From the NCBI GenBank assembly GCA_030704615.1, contig CM060732.1, forward strand, positions 61,361,053 through 61,425,052: a stretch of 64,000 nt of DNA, written 5' to 3'. Below the pieces are notes generated by a model that saw only the letters and a program-made list of their open reading frames with translations, did no database searches and was not told the DNA's origin. This document shows, piece after piece, positions 34,156 to 46,223 of this stretch (its first letter is position 1; every line of letters begins with the position of its first letter). The position numbers were made by a program, and so were the translations under genes. Origin of the DNA: Takakia lepidozioides (Eukaryota > Streptophyta > Takakiopsida > Takakiales > Takakiaceae).

Positions 34156-37100
34156 TCACGGAGTCCCTTCTTCCGTGGTTGCACCTGTAGCTTGTGTCTT
34201 CGGGAATGGGAGACTGTATGCTTGAATAAGGGATCTCAAGACACAAATGCCACATGATGGAAGAGAGGCTGTTGGCCGTCCAGGATCATAATGCCGAGGT
34301 CCATCTCCCTCTAGACACCACATACACCCATTCAAAACTTGCACCTGCATCATTGGAAGAGGAGACAAGAGGAACTAAGAAAGAGCACCGAATAGATAGA
34401 TGGATACACATATATACATGGACTTTCTCGGATCCCACCTGGGGGATGGGTTCCATCAGGGGTTAGGTGTGCAAGCTGACAATCTATCCATGCTGCCAGG
34501 TACTGTCATCATCACTCTGCATGGTACTATTTCCACTTCCAGGAATGCTTCAATCAACCCATCTTGTACCCATCAGCAGACAGAGCCTAGACCTTGCTAC
34601 CATGTTAACACACAACTTATTTAGCCTCGCATGCTCTGACTGACGAATCCACCAAGCTTACTTCAGTTTCAAAAAATTGATGAATAGCACGCTTTGCATG
34701 GATGAACCTCCCGAAAGAGGGACCATGCACATTACCAACTTCAAAATTGAGAATATCAAGGAATCCTTCTCCTACATCCATTCTGTTAAGGAAATGGGCC
34801 AACTAGGATGGAGAATTTTTAGAGTCGTCCTAGACCATCTGGAACTTACAAGGCGTGTTTGCCCGACGCGCCAGGAATTTTCTCTACAACCTAAGAAGAT
34901 CTATACAGGATAAGAGCTCAACGAAGTCAAATTCACTATCTTTTTAAATCAAGCCTACAGCTTTAGCAAGCACCTCGGCTTTTGCTTCTAAGGTTCAGGC
35001 CGTTTGTCTTCCTAACGCTGATGAGTGATACTGAGGTGAGGTGCGTGACTGCAAGAGAAAACTGAGCACATGTCTCAACCAGGCAAGTGAGATTAGAGAG
35101 AGCCTACTTCAAAGGTGTGAAAAACTGACGAAGAACGGAGATAGAATGTATTCATCCACCATCCCCTGCAAATGCTGCCTATGACAGACTCTCCAAGATT
35201 CCCACGGGACATTACCCCTCCCGGAGTCAATCGTGGGGTTTCCATGTGAGACTCAGCCCCAAATTTCCATATCGTTCGCCTACGCACCACGACACTCCGT
35301 TTATAGGGTATCGAGTGTTGGTTGTGCGCTGGCCTTGACATCCCCGGAGAAAACATGCTCCCCTATCCTTCTAGCTTTCCGAAAATGTGACACTTCCCCT
35401 GCAAGCCTCAATTTGGAGGAACAAGGGCAACCCAAACGCTGCTAAAACGAGGAGAGCCGCCTACCAAGTGCAAGAGGGCTTGAGCACTACAGCAACCATC
35501 ACTCATCACAAACCAACACGCATAGGGGCGAGAGATGGCACCTATGTACCTCCACACGAGACTACACAAACAAGCGCGAGTGCGAACCGGCCCCTACATA
35601 CTGCCAGGGCATTGCACAGCAAAAGCAGGAGCTGACCCGGACCGGCTATGGTTGCCAGGTACAACCAGGCCTCGCCAGGCAGGCCCGCGCTCTCAATCCA
35701 GCACCACCCTGTCACCTCAAATCTTTCTTCCTCACGACTTCTTACACATCCGCTTCCCCCCCTCCCCACTTACCCCCCTCCTCCATCCCTCACCCCCTCG
35801 CTCGCTCGCTCCTCCACCCCCTCGCCATACCAAACCCCTGCTATATCCCCCCACTCCGAATATTCCCCCTCCATCTCCCCCTTTCCACTCCTGGCCCCAC
35901 CGTTAGCCGGGTCCGCCCATTTCCTACCCTGCGTCAATATCAGTAAACTCTTATAAATTGCACATACAAAAACCATAAAAACAAATATATCATATTATCA
36001 AATCAAGGTATATCGAGATAGTCGCCAGTTTTACTCATTACTTTCATGGGGTGAGCAGATCGGCTCATATCCCAGGGGGTGCAGTTACTTACTTAACCGT
36101 GGCTAGATCCCCGCGCCGCCATACTCCGGTTGCCTTCCAGCAGGGAAGTCCGGATTGCCGGTTTCCAACCGGCAGTCGTAGAGAAAGCCCACTGTGGAGA
36201 CCGGGAACTTCCGGTGGGATTAACCGCCCCCTTGACCGAGGGCTCTAATTCGTAAAACGTGCTCATTATGGGAATGCCGTACCACATCCGGCATCCCTGT
36301 TTAAGCTGTATTATTTGTATAGGAGATATTTTGTTTTATTTTATTTTATTTTCTAGTGCAGTAGAAAATTAGAAGTTTCTATTTTCTAAATGAGGAAATA
36401 TTACCTCCCTAGGATTGTCCTTCAGTCCGTACATGAGAGGATTTAAGAGTGCAGATGGCTCCACGTGCTCCAGGTCTTAGGGCTTTCTGGGTATGCGGGT
36501 GGTATCGGGTCCTTCCCTGGATTGCGGGGCCGGAATCCTGTCGGGGAACTGGGTACAGCCGGCCGTGTAACTGCTGGTGGTAAGTACACACGTGGGTGAA
36601 CAATCCACGTCGTTGGGGCGCCCAACCGCGGTCAGGTTCACTGGCTGGAGCTGGTTAATCGGAGTCTGTCGTCATCCATCTGTGACTTACACATACATGG
36701 ATAGAGTGGTACTTCATCCATCCTACCGTTGCCCCGGCCGGGTCGGGTGACAAATGGGGTCACGGATATGGGAGCGCCCGGGTTAGGGTTAAGGTTCCAG
36801 AACTTTGTATAGAATGAGCTCGAGCGCCGCTCATCTTCAGTCGCAGCTTCTCTCTCGCTCGGTGGAGGTGCTGCTCTTATGAGACGGGGTTGTAGCGATC
36901 TTCGTCTGCGGCTTTTGTTGTTGTTGCCCTTGCGTGAATGTGTGCTTGGTTGTGTCCTCGTTTCGTATGGCTTTGTGAGTAAGTATTTTGAGTCGGTAGG
37001 TTGTGCTTGTGGAGAGTGAAGGGGACGTCGGTGATGATAAACCTAAGGCTTGTTTCTCAAACATTCGCAGTGGCCGCCCGAGAGTTTTCGCCTGCCGGCT

Positions 37101-38856
37101 TGAGAACTGATGCGGTTTCAATCTTCCTTGGATATCTGAGACGTCGTCGTTTGGATTGTCGTTTGTTGTGAGGAAAGTCTTAGGCTGTTCGAAGAGCTGT
37201 GCTGCACTTGTACTCAAAAGTTGCTCGCAATGTTCCATGCGAGTTATCTCTGCCGTGAGGCTGTAGCTACAGTAGAATCCTGGAGCATTTTGGCTGCGTG
37301 TTCGTATGATGAGCACAACGGTTACCGTGTTTCAGACATGAGTAGCAGGTGTTGTAGTTTGCGATGTCCTTTGTTGTCTTTGTTGGTAATGTTAGTACCC
37401 GGAAAGCGGCGTAAAGGGTGTCGTCGAGTGGTGTCTCAGTCGGATTGATTTGTAGCTGCTACGTTGCTGCAACTTCAACTTCGATGTCCGATGAAGGCCA
37501 AGGATGACAGAACAGGAGTTGAGGCGAAAGCCTGAGATAATTCCATGTTGTTACACACGCTGAGGCCTTGGATTTTGTTAGCTCTTGTTTTGAGGGACTG
37601 GGTATTCTCGTATTGACGTCCATGTGAAGTGAAAGAGTAGAGGAGCGGATTGATTCGTGTTGCTTCTCGTTAGTTACTCTTCACAAACGGAAGGGCAAGC
37701 AATGCGCAAGTATTGCTTGCGCGTCACTTTTCCAGATAGTCCCGGTGGGTTCTATCCCAACATATCTTGGCCTGTGTCAGAAAGTGACTACAGTTTCTTG
37801 TTACCCTCAGATGTAAGCTCGGTCGACTTCTCGCTGAAGTTCCATTAGGTTATTAGACTTCCAGTATTGAATCTACATCAGAGCCTGCCCTTCAAATATG
37901 TTTTTATCCTTTCAGTTCCCTAGAATTTGTTCTGGAGCGCAATGATGAGTGTGCCAAAAGGCTTGAGCTAATGGTGCTTATGTACCTTGGGCAAACCTAA
38001 AAACGACTTCTCCTTCGTCTGAGCGCTTGCCGTGTTGACTGTCGTACCTATGAGGACAATCTCATGAGCTCCATCTTAACTCCCGCTGGGAGTCGTGATG
38101 TTTTCATGACACGGGATTTCTGAGGTTCACGGCATGTACCTTCCGTATCTGTTTGCCACAACTTTCCGGATGATGACCGTCAATCTTGTGTACACAAATC
38201 TGTGAATGACACATATTTTAACACTCTAATTTTTTGCTGACGGAAATGTTGTGGCTGTTGCTTGCTAATTCGGAAGCCCTGCCCAAAAGCGTTCCTCTGG
38301 GGACTAAACCTGAAATGAAAAATTACAAAAGTTCTGGGAAAAGGTTACAGTAATCTGATGCCACTTATGATCATTAAATTGTTTTCAGCTTCTGATGGTT
38401 TAAGTTTGGACGAACTAGTCCTTGGTAATACTTCGATAATCTTGTGCCCAATCCCAGTGACAAGTGCGAAATCCCTAAAATCTAATGGTTGTCAAACAAG
38501 AGAATGTGTAGAATTACAATCGATACCCAAGTATTATTGAGAAGGCAAATACTTAACAATTCCGACAACATTGTTTGTGAATTGTGAAAATTCACTGACA
38601 TTTGAAAAACTAGTTTCGAAAAACATTTCTGAAGTTAGCAATTCATGTGCATTTGCATCTTTGCATGGTGGTCCCTTCTCTGGGGTTGAATTAATCAAAT
38701 CATGATATCTAAAAATGGAAGTTGGCTCTGCAGGGAATTAAAGCTTGGAGCAACTTCCTGAATATGTAAAAGAATGAGGATCATTAAGCTATAATTGTAA
38801 GATACGAAATATCTGGCTCTAGCAATGTGCAGGGACAACTCAACTATGTTGTTCTT
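34156..38856. other. Upstream region of STOP1 and intergenic DNA
   Basis: No recognised gene. From 35,690 to 35,900 the + strand is an almost pure pyrimidine/C tract (CCCCCTC, CTCGCTCGCTCG), which on the STOP1 strand is purine-rich. Blocks at 36,050-36,300 and 36,410-36,830 are GC-rich against AT-rich flanks, with sharp edges, as in an inserted element, but no terminal repeats were found. From 37.5 to 38.8 kb nothing is recognised. Confidence 0.45.
36837..37316 (-). CDS. Unrecognised 159-codon open frame
   Basis: The frame encodes a polar, Ser/Thr/Gln-rich product (for example TTNDNPNDDVSDIQGRLKPH, SRQAKTLGRPLRMFEKQALG), ending TERERSCD. There is no domain, signal peptide or membrane segment. 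It lies in a GC-rich island, where long frames are expected by chance, so it may not be a gene. No splice partners were identified. Confidence 0.2.
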   Translation of the reverse strand: MLIIRTRSQNAPGFYCSYSLTAEITRMEHCEQLLSTSAAQLFEQPKTFLTTNDNPNDDVSDIQGRLKPHQFSSRQAKTLGRPLRMFEKQALGLSSPTSPSLSTSTTYRLKILTHKAIRNEDTTKHTFTQGQQQQKPQTKIATTPSHKSSTSTERERSCD

Positions 38857-41715
38857 TCAGCTGACAAATATCTCTTCAGAGGTGTGCACGCCCGGGGCTT
38901 CAACTGGTGCTGTACCTGGAGTACCCTTATAGATGAACCCAGAACCTGCCCAAACAAGTAACAGCATGGCAACCACACAACCTCCAGCAAAAAAGAAAAA
39001 CTCCTGGGCCTTTGAGAGATGATCGCCAATGATAGCTACAAGCACAACTGTGACCAGATTACCTGCAAAACCATTAACCCCACCAACCCTCCCATAAGTG
39101 CACAATAGCTTTAGAATTGTGGCTTTCAGCTTCAACAGGCTCACCAAGCCAACTCCAGCTGCATGAGGTGGGCCCCTTCCACACCAGGTAAGACAAACTC
39201 AAAAACCTCAGGGCTAGACTGTTTGTAGCAAAAAGACTGACAAGGTGCCCCAGCCTACCTGCAGCAACAGAGAATAGCCAGGCAGACTGGACAACTGATT
39301 TCATGGAAGCTGGGGCCTGCGAGTAGGCAAACTCCAAGCCAGTGATGCTGAACATTATCTCTCCAGCAGTGATCACCACATATTGCGGTGCTTGCCACAG
39401 CATAGACAACGGCGCCCCTTCTGCTCTTAAGTCTATGGCAAGCTGAAGTGCACCAGAGATGAGAAATGCCAGGGCACTCAATACCATGCCTATCACCATG
39501 CGAGGCACTGGCCGTAGAGAAACCTGCTGCTTCTCAAAAAATGGGTAGATGACTTGATCAAACAATGGAATCATTATAAGGATCAGCACCGGATTCAAGG
39601 CCTGCAAAACACATGTAAAAACACTGAATTCCTCCAAACCATTATATTGGACATCATCTCCAAATCATATATGACAACAGAGTTAGAGGCAAGGACAGTG
39701 TAGCAGGAGTAGGACCCAAGTAAACCGACCACACACAGTCATTGCCAATGAAGGTGAAAAAATGTACCTGCATCTGATCTGGCTGGATCACCATGTTCGA
39801 CAGCCAAGGCACATGACCATCCAAAGAACTAGCCTGAAACACCCATTTGGACGACTGTTGGTCATATAGGGACCAGAAGAGAGGGGTAGGCAACAGCAGC
39901 ACAAGTACACGCAGCAGACCTTTTACATCCTCCACAACTGTTGCACTGTGCTTTGCCTTTGCACAGTCTAGCCAGTTTTCACCTCTGCCCTCTCCCCCAC
40001 GCAACTTGACAGCATCAGCTATAACCCCACCCACTTCTGCAAACACATTCCCCTCGGGAGGCCGGTCCACGTATGTGCGTCGGCCAATCCAAAATATGAG
40101 GAGAGCACACATCATAAGGGCCGCTGGCAGAGCAAATGCAACCGAATATGAAACATCGGCTCGCAAAATAGGGGTAAGAATGGTTGAAATCACTGAACCC
40201 GCATTGACAGCAAAATAATACATGGAAAAGAACTCTCGATGCAGTCGGTCCTTCGTGGGACCATCCGGCATGGCGAACTGAATCTGGTCACCACCGAATG
40301 CCGCCAGACATGGCTTAATGCCACCTGTTCCAAATGCAATCAAGGCCAGTGCCAGGGATGTGGACCAGAAGGCGGCTGTCCGTGTGGTGCTGTCTGGGGC
40401 AGGTACTGCACTCAAGGCCATCACCCAGTTGCCGATACAATACACAATCGACAGGTATAGAACCGTACGGTACTTGCCCTGCCAGCCCCATTCCATGTTG
40501 CCCTGTTAGCACATGCATCATTTCTCTCCCTCTATTCAGTTCTACAACAAGAGATGGGTTAAATTGGGAAGTGGTAGTACCCCTACATCTCCGCATGCTC
40601 TTCACCAAGATTGTCTGTACAACCACTCATAATACCTCACTTTTGTCATTTGATGATCTCTTCTTCTCCAACATTTGAGATTACGCTGGCAGCAATAAAC
40701 AGAACCTCCAATATTTCCAATCATGGTCCTATCCATCAGATCGCACAAACAGTGTGCAGCTAATTTCTCTATTCTTTGGGGTGGGTGGGGGGGGGGGGAA
40801 GTTGAGCCCTATATCCCTTTGCAGCAATGACGAGTTTTTCATTGTCCAAGTCACGCATGTCTGAGACCCTATAAGCAACAAAAGACTATTGTTGATAGAG
40901 CTATGAAGCTTATGAAGCTTTCCTCTTCAGCAGACACCTACTAGCTTGGCATCCTCAGATGCCAAATCAGGACAGAGCACTCCATGATAGATTGTCAAAA
41001 ACTGCAATAGAAACCACAGAAGTCCAAGTTATGGAAGCTCCTGGAGCTCCAAAGCAGGGTAAGAATCAGATGTTGATATCCAGGACGCCTACTGTCCCCA
41101 TAAGGAATACTTCACGCCTCTTACCTCATCCCTAACGTACTCAATTTGTGCCACTCTGCACTAAGATTCTGAAGGAACACGTGGATACAAAGCAAATCAT
41201 TGCAACCCGTTTCATCGCTCACAATAGCTCGAGAAATATTGCACGACCACCCAAGAATGAATTTGGAAGCCATGAACAATTCTCAGTATGGACGCAATGT
41301 CCAACAAGGCACACAAACAGCATCTGGGCAGATACAATGGAGGATAGAGGATGACGAATACCCAATAGCAATCGCTGACAAATGCACCAATGAGTGGAGT
41401 GGCATAGCAGGCGACGATGAAGAGATGCACTAACTCCGTGGATGCATTCTCGCTCAAACGCAGATGCTCCAGCAAGTACAGCGCCAGAATAGTTTTCATG
41501 CCATAGAAAGAAAATCTCTCACAGAACTCATTCCAAATCAGGTACTTTATGCTTGCAGGGTATGCTTTCAAATAATCCACATACTGTCCCGATCCTCCCT
41601 GCTCGGGCTCGCCTCCACTTTCATGCTTGTTCAGCAAATGCGCGGTCAGGGATGCAGCCTCCGGGTCGGCCTGCACGTCGGCTCCATCGCCCTCGTGCTG
41701 CTGCCCCTTCGCCAT
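38857..41715 (-). CDS. Proton-coupled oligopeptide transporter (POT/PTR, SLC15-like), 537 aa
   Basis: Four exons join in frame: 41,715-41,362, 40,478-39,768, 39,601-39,259 and 39,062-38,857 (1,614 nt). All introns are GT-AG. The protein has the POT proton-coupling motif ExxER (Glu63, Glu66, Arg67 in NEFCERFSFYG), followed by LVHLFIVACYATPLIGAFVS and the signature SMYYFAVNAGS. Further on are IQPDQMQALNPVLILIMIPL and SMKSVVQSAWLFSVAAGNLV. Many hydrophobic segments fit the usual 12-helix plasma or vacuolar membrane fold that imports di- and tripeptides with protons. The start ATG has G at -3 and +4; a longer in-frame start at 41,838 is possible. The text resembles SLC15-type peptide transporters more than the nitrate-transporting plant NPF type. 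Substrate and membrane are inferred from the family. Confidence 0.92.
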
Positions 41716-42192
41716 CCCCGCCCCGCCCCGCCCTCCACTGTGTCTCTCTCCACGCACATGCGCTCCTCCCCTTCCCTTCCCTGTGTGGCACGCAACCCAA
41801 CTCCCGCACCGTCTCTTGTCTCTTCCCTTTCCTTTCACTTCCCTTTTCTCTCACTTCTCTTCCATTCCCAAGTAGGGAGAGACCACCAAAAATGAGTAAG
41901 ATCCTGATATACCTCCACTAGATAATACCTACATGAAGCACATAATCCTCCCCAACTTAAATGTTAGCTTGAATGTACCTGATTGGATAAGACCCATAAG
42001 TGAATCTTACACATGTAAAATATGAATGGATGGATGAATGAATGTTTAGGATGAATTACGATGGATGAGTGAATGAATGTGCTCGAGTTTAGGGTTGTGT
42101 TGCAGTGGCTGGGACTCAGTGTTTTTTGGGGTCTGCGTCTTCTTAGTGCCAAAGCACGGTAGATGGTCTTGTTGATCTGCAAGATATGCATA
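41716..42192. other. Upstream region of the transporter gene
   Basis: The + strand from 41,700 to 41,880 is C/T-rich (a purine-rich 5' leader on the gene's strand). A short degenerate GAATGGATGGAT repeat lies at 42,020-42,085. No other gene is seen. Confidence 0.5.
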
Positions 42193-42665
42193 GCTTGGGT
42201 GGACAACCGCAATCGCATGGTGTGGCTTTTCCTTAGTACGATGTGAAGAAGTTTGTCCATCCTGTAAAGGTGGGCTCTTGGCTCCTGTTAGTACCATGAT
42301 TTGGCATTCTTCCTTATGTTTGCAAGGTTCTTGGGAGAGTTGGCTTGGTCTAGCAGGCCGTGTTTCAATCTCGTCCCGCTCAGCTGCACCGTGGTGGTTC
42401 TCACAGACCAATCCGACATTACCTGACTACAGACACGAGCAGCACACACAAGAGGTGGGTAGTCAAATCCTCGATGCGTCATGACACAAGGTCAAGGACA
42501 ATGTGGTGAGGGCACCCTCGTCTTCGACCTATTTCAGCCTGTATGCCCTCTCATCAGACTCAGCCCTAAATTTGCAGCACGGAGCAGAGCTGGCATGAGT
42601 TTTTTAACGATCCTTCACGATGGTGGGACAACCGCAATTGCAGGTGAGGCTTTTCCTTAATGTAC
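42193..42665 (+). repeat. Dispersed repeat copy B, with wrapped-around end
   Basis: It carries the same blocks as copy A (5,455-5,790), but the GACAACCGCAAT block occurs at both ends (about 42,200 and 42,622), as in a tandem duplication of about 420 bp from which one unit remains. It also holds, in direct orientation, the piece that is inverted at 5,121-5,208. It is followed at once by PPR-like and duplicated DNA. Confidence 0.7.
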
Positions 42666-42689
42666 GATTGGGGCGTTTTCTAGAACACG

Positions 42690-43531
42690 GTTGGGGTGTT
42701 TGCTAGAACAAATGTATGCTGTCATTGTCAGTTACTAGCAGCAAGGCAAGGATGTATGCATGATTTTGTGCAGAGCATGGATAGCTTAAGGAGCAGGGGT
42801 AGAGTTTGGGTCCAGATTCATCCAAGAGGGCCGGATTTCAAGCTCAATATTACCTATGATACCCTGTGGATCCATTGCTGCAAAAAACCTGCATGGGTAG
42901 ATGGTCAACTGGAAGCCGCAGCAGCAGCGGCACAATTGATAAAATCAGGCACTGCTAATGAAGGTACCTTCTTCAACACATTTCACCCTGATATTCCCTC
43001 TTATCAGAATCGGCCCTAAAATTCCATGTTGAGTTCTGCAAGTTAGCTGGTTGAGTGAATCTTTGATAGTTTGGAGTGACTTTGACATGATACTGCCAAC
43101 GTGAAAACAGGAAAGTATCCAAAAACACGTAACAGAGATGAGGAGTAGCTGTGGAATGATAATTTTCTGATCCCAGTCAATGGTGTGACAACCAAGGCAA
43201 AAAGATGAATGCCTGTTAGATTACAGAGAGTAGCAGGCGCAATTCAGCATAGGAAGTATGATAAGCTGAGTTGGGTGTTTCCTAAAACAAATATAGGCTG
43301 TCATTATCAGCTGCAAGGCAAGGATGATGTATGCATGATTTGTGCAGAGGCAGTGATAGCTGAAGGGGCAGGGATAGAGTGTCGGTCCAGATTCATCCAA
43401 GAGGGCCAGATTTCAAGCACAAGATTACCTATGATTCCCTGTGGATCAATAGCTACAAGAAACCTGCATGGGTAGATGGTCAACTAAAGGCAGGTGCTGC
43501 AGCGGCGCCACAGTTGATAAAATTAGGCACC
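42690..43531 (+). repeat. Direct duplication of about 260 bp, 580 bp apart
   Basis: The segment 42,690-42,952 is repeated at 43,270-43,531. Shared strings include GATTCATCCAAGAGGGCC, ATTACCTATGAT, CCTGCATGGGTAGATGGTCA and a GCAGCGGC/CAGTTGATAAAAT end. Both copies precede fragments found elsewhere: after the first copy ATTTCACCCTGAT...GGCCCTAAAATTCC, after the second a PPR start. Copies differ at scattered bases and small gaps, so the duplication is old. No recognised protein is encoded. Confidence 0.75.
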
Positions 43532-43539
43532 TTAACCAT

Positions 43540-43744
43540 GACCACAGCTTCTGAAAGAGGATCAAGAGAGGGAGTCCACAATGCCTCTTCTGGCACTTCT
43601 GGGCATGTGAATATGCTTTGTGAGGCAGGCAGACTGAAAGAGGCTCTACAGACTTCAAACCAAGGAGGCATTTCAGCAGATTCAGATACATATGTCTGTC
43701 TGTTGCTTAAGTGCATGTCCAATGACACCCTAATGACGTTCTAG
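43540..43744 (+). pseudogene. PPR gene N-terminal fragment
   Basis: The frame includes VNMLCEAGRLKEALQTSNQG followed by ISADSDTYVCLLLKCM, the standard opening of PLS-class PPR proteins (Leu-Cys-x-x-Gly-Arg-Leu-Lys-Glu-Ala-Leu, then Asp-Thr-Tyr-x-x-Leu-Leu-x-x-Cys). A stop at 43,742-43,744 ends it after about 45 family-like residues, with no further repeats downstream. It belongs to the same debris as 5.7-7.6 kb. Confidence 0.7.
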
Positions 43745-44189
43745 GGTCTTACTGCTTAGAGGGAGAGATTATAAATGTAAAGTTTCTTTCAAAGGAACTG
43801 CAGAAAGGGCCCTGCCATTTGCAATGGATATTGGACGCCTTTGCGCTGTGCATGTGTGGATTATGACGTCCGAGTGAATCATGTGCCAAATGGTGAAGGG
43901 TAAAGGAATACTTTTGTCTATTATTTTCTTCCATTTGGAACCTGGCAATTGCTGGGGTTCATCAGCACAGCTCCTGGGACGCCATGCCTATCTGCATTGG
44001 CAGTAACCTTGGATTTGTGGTAATCATAATATATAAGCTGTTGTGCTGGTCTGGACCACTGTACTCTGCCACTTCAAACCAGTGGAAGGTGACTCCAACC
44101 TGGGCTTTTGGTTGATTGACTATACACAAATGAGTCTCACATGTTTATAGTTTTCATCAGGGTCAAACTGAAGAATTGTCTGTTTGCAG

Positions 44190-44323
44190 AGCATGGTGAG
44201 GGGTTGCAGGTTTTGCATTATGAAGAAGGTCAACAATATGAGGCACGTTATAATTACTTTCATGATACGTTCAATACCAAGAATGGTGGGCAGCGTATTG
44301 CTACTGTACTTATGTACTTGTAG
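44190..44323 (+). pseudogene. Prolyl 4-hydroxylase exon fragment with lost iron ligands
   Basis: The exon follows an acceptor (TGTTTGCAG at 44,181-44,189) and reads HGEGLQVLHYEEGQQYEARY, NYFHDTFNTKNGGQRIATVL, MYL, then TAG directly before a GTGATC donor. This is the iron-binding exon of plant prolyl 4-hydroxylases, which modify Pro in cell wall proteins in the ER/Golgi. In working enzymes the segment after Tyr-Glu has His-x-Asp, which holds the iron; here it reads Arg-Tyr-Asn, so both ligands are gone. No flanking P4H exons were found. It is an isolated, dead exon, probably captured with the neighbouring repeat debris. Confidence 0.8.
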
Positions 44324-44930
44324 GTGATCTCTTTCTCAAACTTTAAAAGCTCTGGTATTTAAGTATCCATTACTGCAGCAAACCCCATGTTCTTTATAAC
44401 CTTTATTTGGAGGATCAGGCGTGATTTAGAGTTTAGTAGCGTGTCAATTTTCAGTCGTACACTACTTGGGCACTTGACATGCCATGAGGATGGCCCTGCA
44501 GAAAGCCTTGGACTGCAAAAGTAGTCAGATCCTGTCTGTTTTGAGATGCACATTGGCTAGGTTCAGGCAACATGCAGTCCGGGGAGATTATGCTGAGTTG
44601 CTGAGTGTCCATGGAGCAAGACAGATGTAGAGGAGGGTGGCGAGACGGTGTTTCCAGCATCACAAGTGAATGGCACTCTGGTGCTGGGTTGGGACAAGCT
44701 GTCAGAGTGTGGCAAGTCAGGCCTCTCAGTGCGGCCACACATGTTCCTATTCTTCCTTTCTTTCTCTTGGTTTAATTTCATTTCATTTCCCTTTGTTTAA
44801 TGAAGTTGTTTTTTTTTTCCTTACTATTCCTGGTAAGCCACATGTGATGATGAAGATTTTGGTGTCGCGAGTGCCCTTCTTCCGTCTATTGCCGTGCATG
44901 TGAAGTGCAATATTTTAGTACATCAAAATT

Positions 44931-45093
44931 TCAGTATTTCAGTATTTCTATCAAGTTTTTCAGCAAGTATTTCAGTATTTCAGCGAGTATTTCAGTAAGT
45001 ATTTCAGCGAGTTTTTCAGCCAGCATTTTAATATCTCAGTTAGTTCTTCCACAAGTATTTCAACATTTTAGTTAGTATTTCAACAAGCATTTT
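44931..45093 (+). repeat. Degenerate short tandem repeat (AGTATTTCA)
   Basis: Units of about 9-20 bp built on TTTCAGTATTTCAG and TTTCAGCAAG recur about a dozen times, becoming less regular to the right. No coding frame is kept. Confidence 0.75.
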
Positions 45094-45467
45094 TAATATA
45101 TTAATAATTAGAAATCCGGAGATCAGTTTTGTAATATCATACATCACTATTTACTTTATACATCAAGAAGTTCTACCAGGGCCTCTATCCCCAGCTTTAT
45201 GAAGAAATAAATAAATATTTTCTCTTAATCAAAACATGATTAAAATGTAATTTAAATATGTGATTATTTCATTTTAATATAACATTTTAAGGAAATTTTG
45301 TACTTAAAGAGTTTTAGGGTGGAGCCATTATGCGACTAGCCGCTTGTTGTATGTGAGGGGGACTTGAGGCATGTGGTCCTAGGTCGGAATAATAATTCTG
45401 CCCAGACATATGCATCTTGTGCTTGACTCTACAGTCGACCTTGCATAATTGTTATGCCCATAGAGCA

Positions 45468-45762
45468 CGTTAAGGTCTGGGATGGCATTTTCTGCCCCAA
45501 ACGTCGAGGATTCCCAGGCTGAAAATCAGGCCGTGGGCCCTGCCACTCACATGGTCACCATTCTGCATGCAGAATGGCTTCCGAATCACAAACTCGCCAT
45601 TTTGCATACAGAATGGCTTCCAGAAAAGAGAACAGCAGAAAATGCCACCCCAGACCTTAACGTACTATGGAATGGGCCGCAACATGCCATTGTGGCGGGT
45701 AAGGTGGTGGCGAGCTGCCGCCGAAACCGCCATAATGGCATGTTGCGGCCCATTCCATAACG
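45468..45762. repeat. Nested inverted repeats inside the Tigger element
   Basis: Outer arms 45,468-45,495 and 45,635-45,662 match as inverted copies over 27 of 28 bases (CGTTAAGGTCTGG ... CCAGACCTTAACG). A second pair, 45,661-45,698 and 45,727-45,762, begins where the first ends (GGAATGGGCCGCAACATGCC ... GGCATGTTGCGGCCCATTCC). A weaker third pairing joins about 45,760-45,780 with 45,920-45,936. Such chained arms are typical of a foldback/MITE insertion or a rearranged end. Confidence 0.75.
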
Positions 45763-46223
45763 TAAAGGATTGCGTATGCCAACCTCTCATTGCCTCGTAA
45801 GTCCTAATCAAACACATTATGTTTCATAATGTGCTAGTGCAAATGGCATAATATGCTAGTGGCATTAGGCATAGAATTCTGCTTTTTAACCCCCTCCAAA
45901 TACGCCATACTAGGCAGGCAAAATCCTTTACGCCATTGAAGGTGCCCGGTAGCATCATTCTGCTCGGTTTGCTGCCCGTCCTTGAATTCTGGCTTGGGCT
46001 CGCCAGAATCCTCGAACAGGCAGCTTACCGAGGAGAATGGTGATGCCCGGCGCCTTCTACAGTACAAATAGTATAACATTTAGTAGATACATAAGATAAC
46101 AGAAATAAAGGTCAAAATCCAAAATATAACATTTGAGAAAAAAACAATAGAGCAGGTCAAAACCATCCAAAATAACACTTGGAAAGGTTTAGGGTATTTC
46201 TTCAATCAAACAGAATATAATAT

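Noticed and set aside
35530-35960. Proline-rich + frames of about 100 codons
   Set aside because: They arise from a C/T tract upstream of the STOP1 gene in several frames at once and have no conserved motif.
36780-36800. Telomere-like GGGTTAGGGTTAAGG
   Set aside because: Only about two units; too short for an interstitial telomere.
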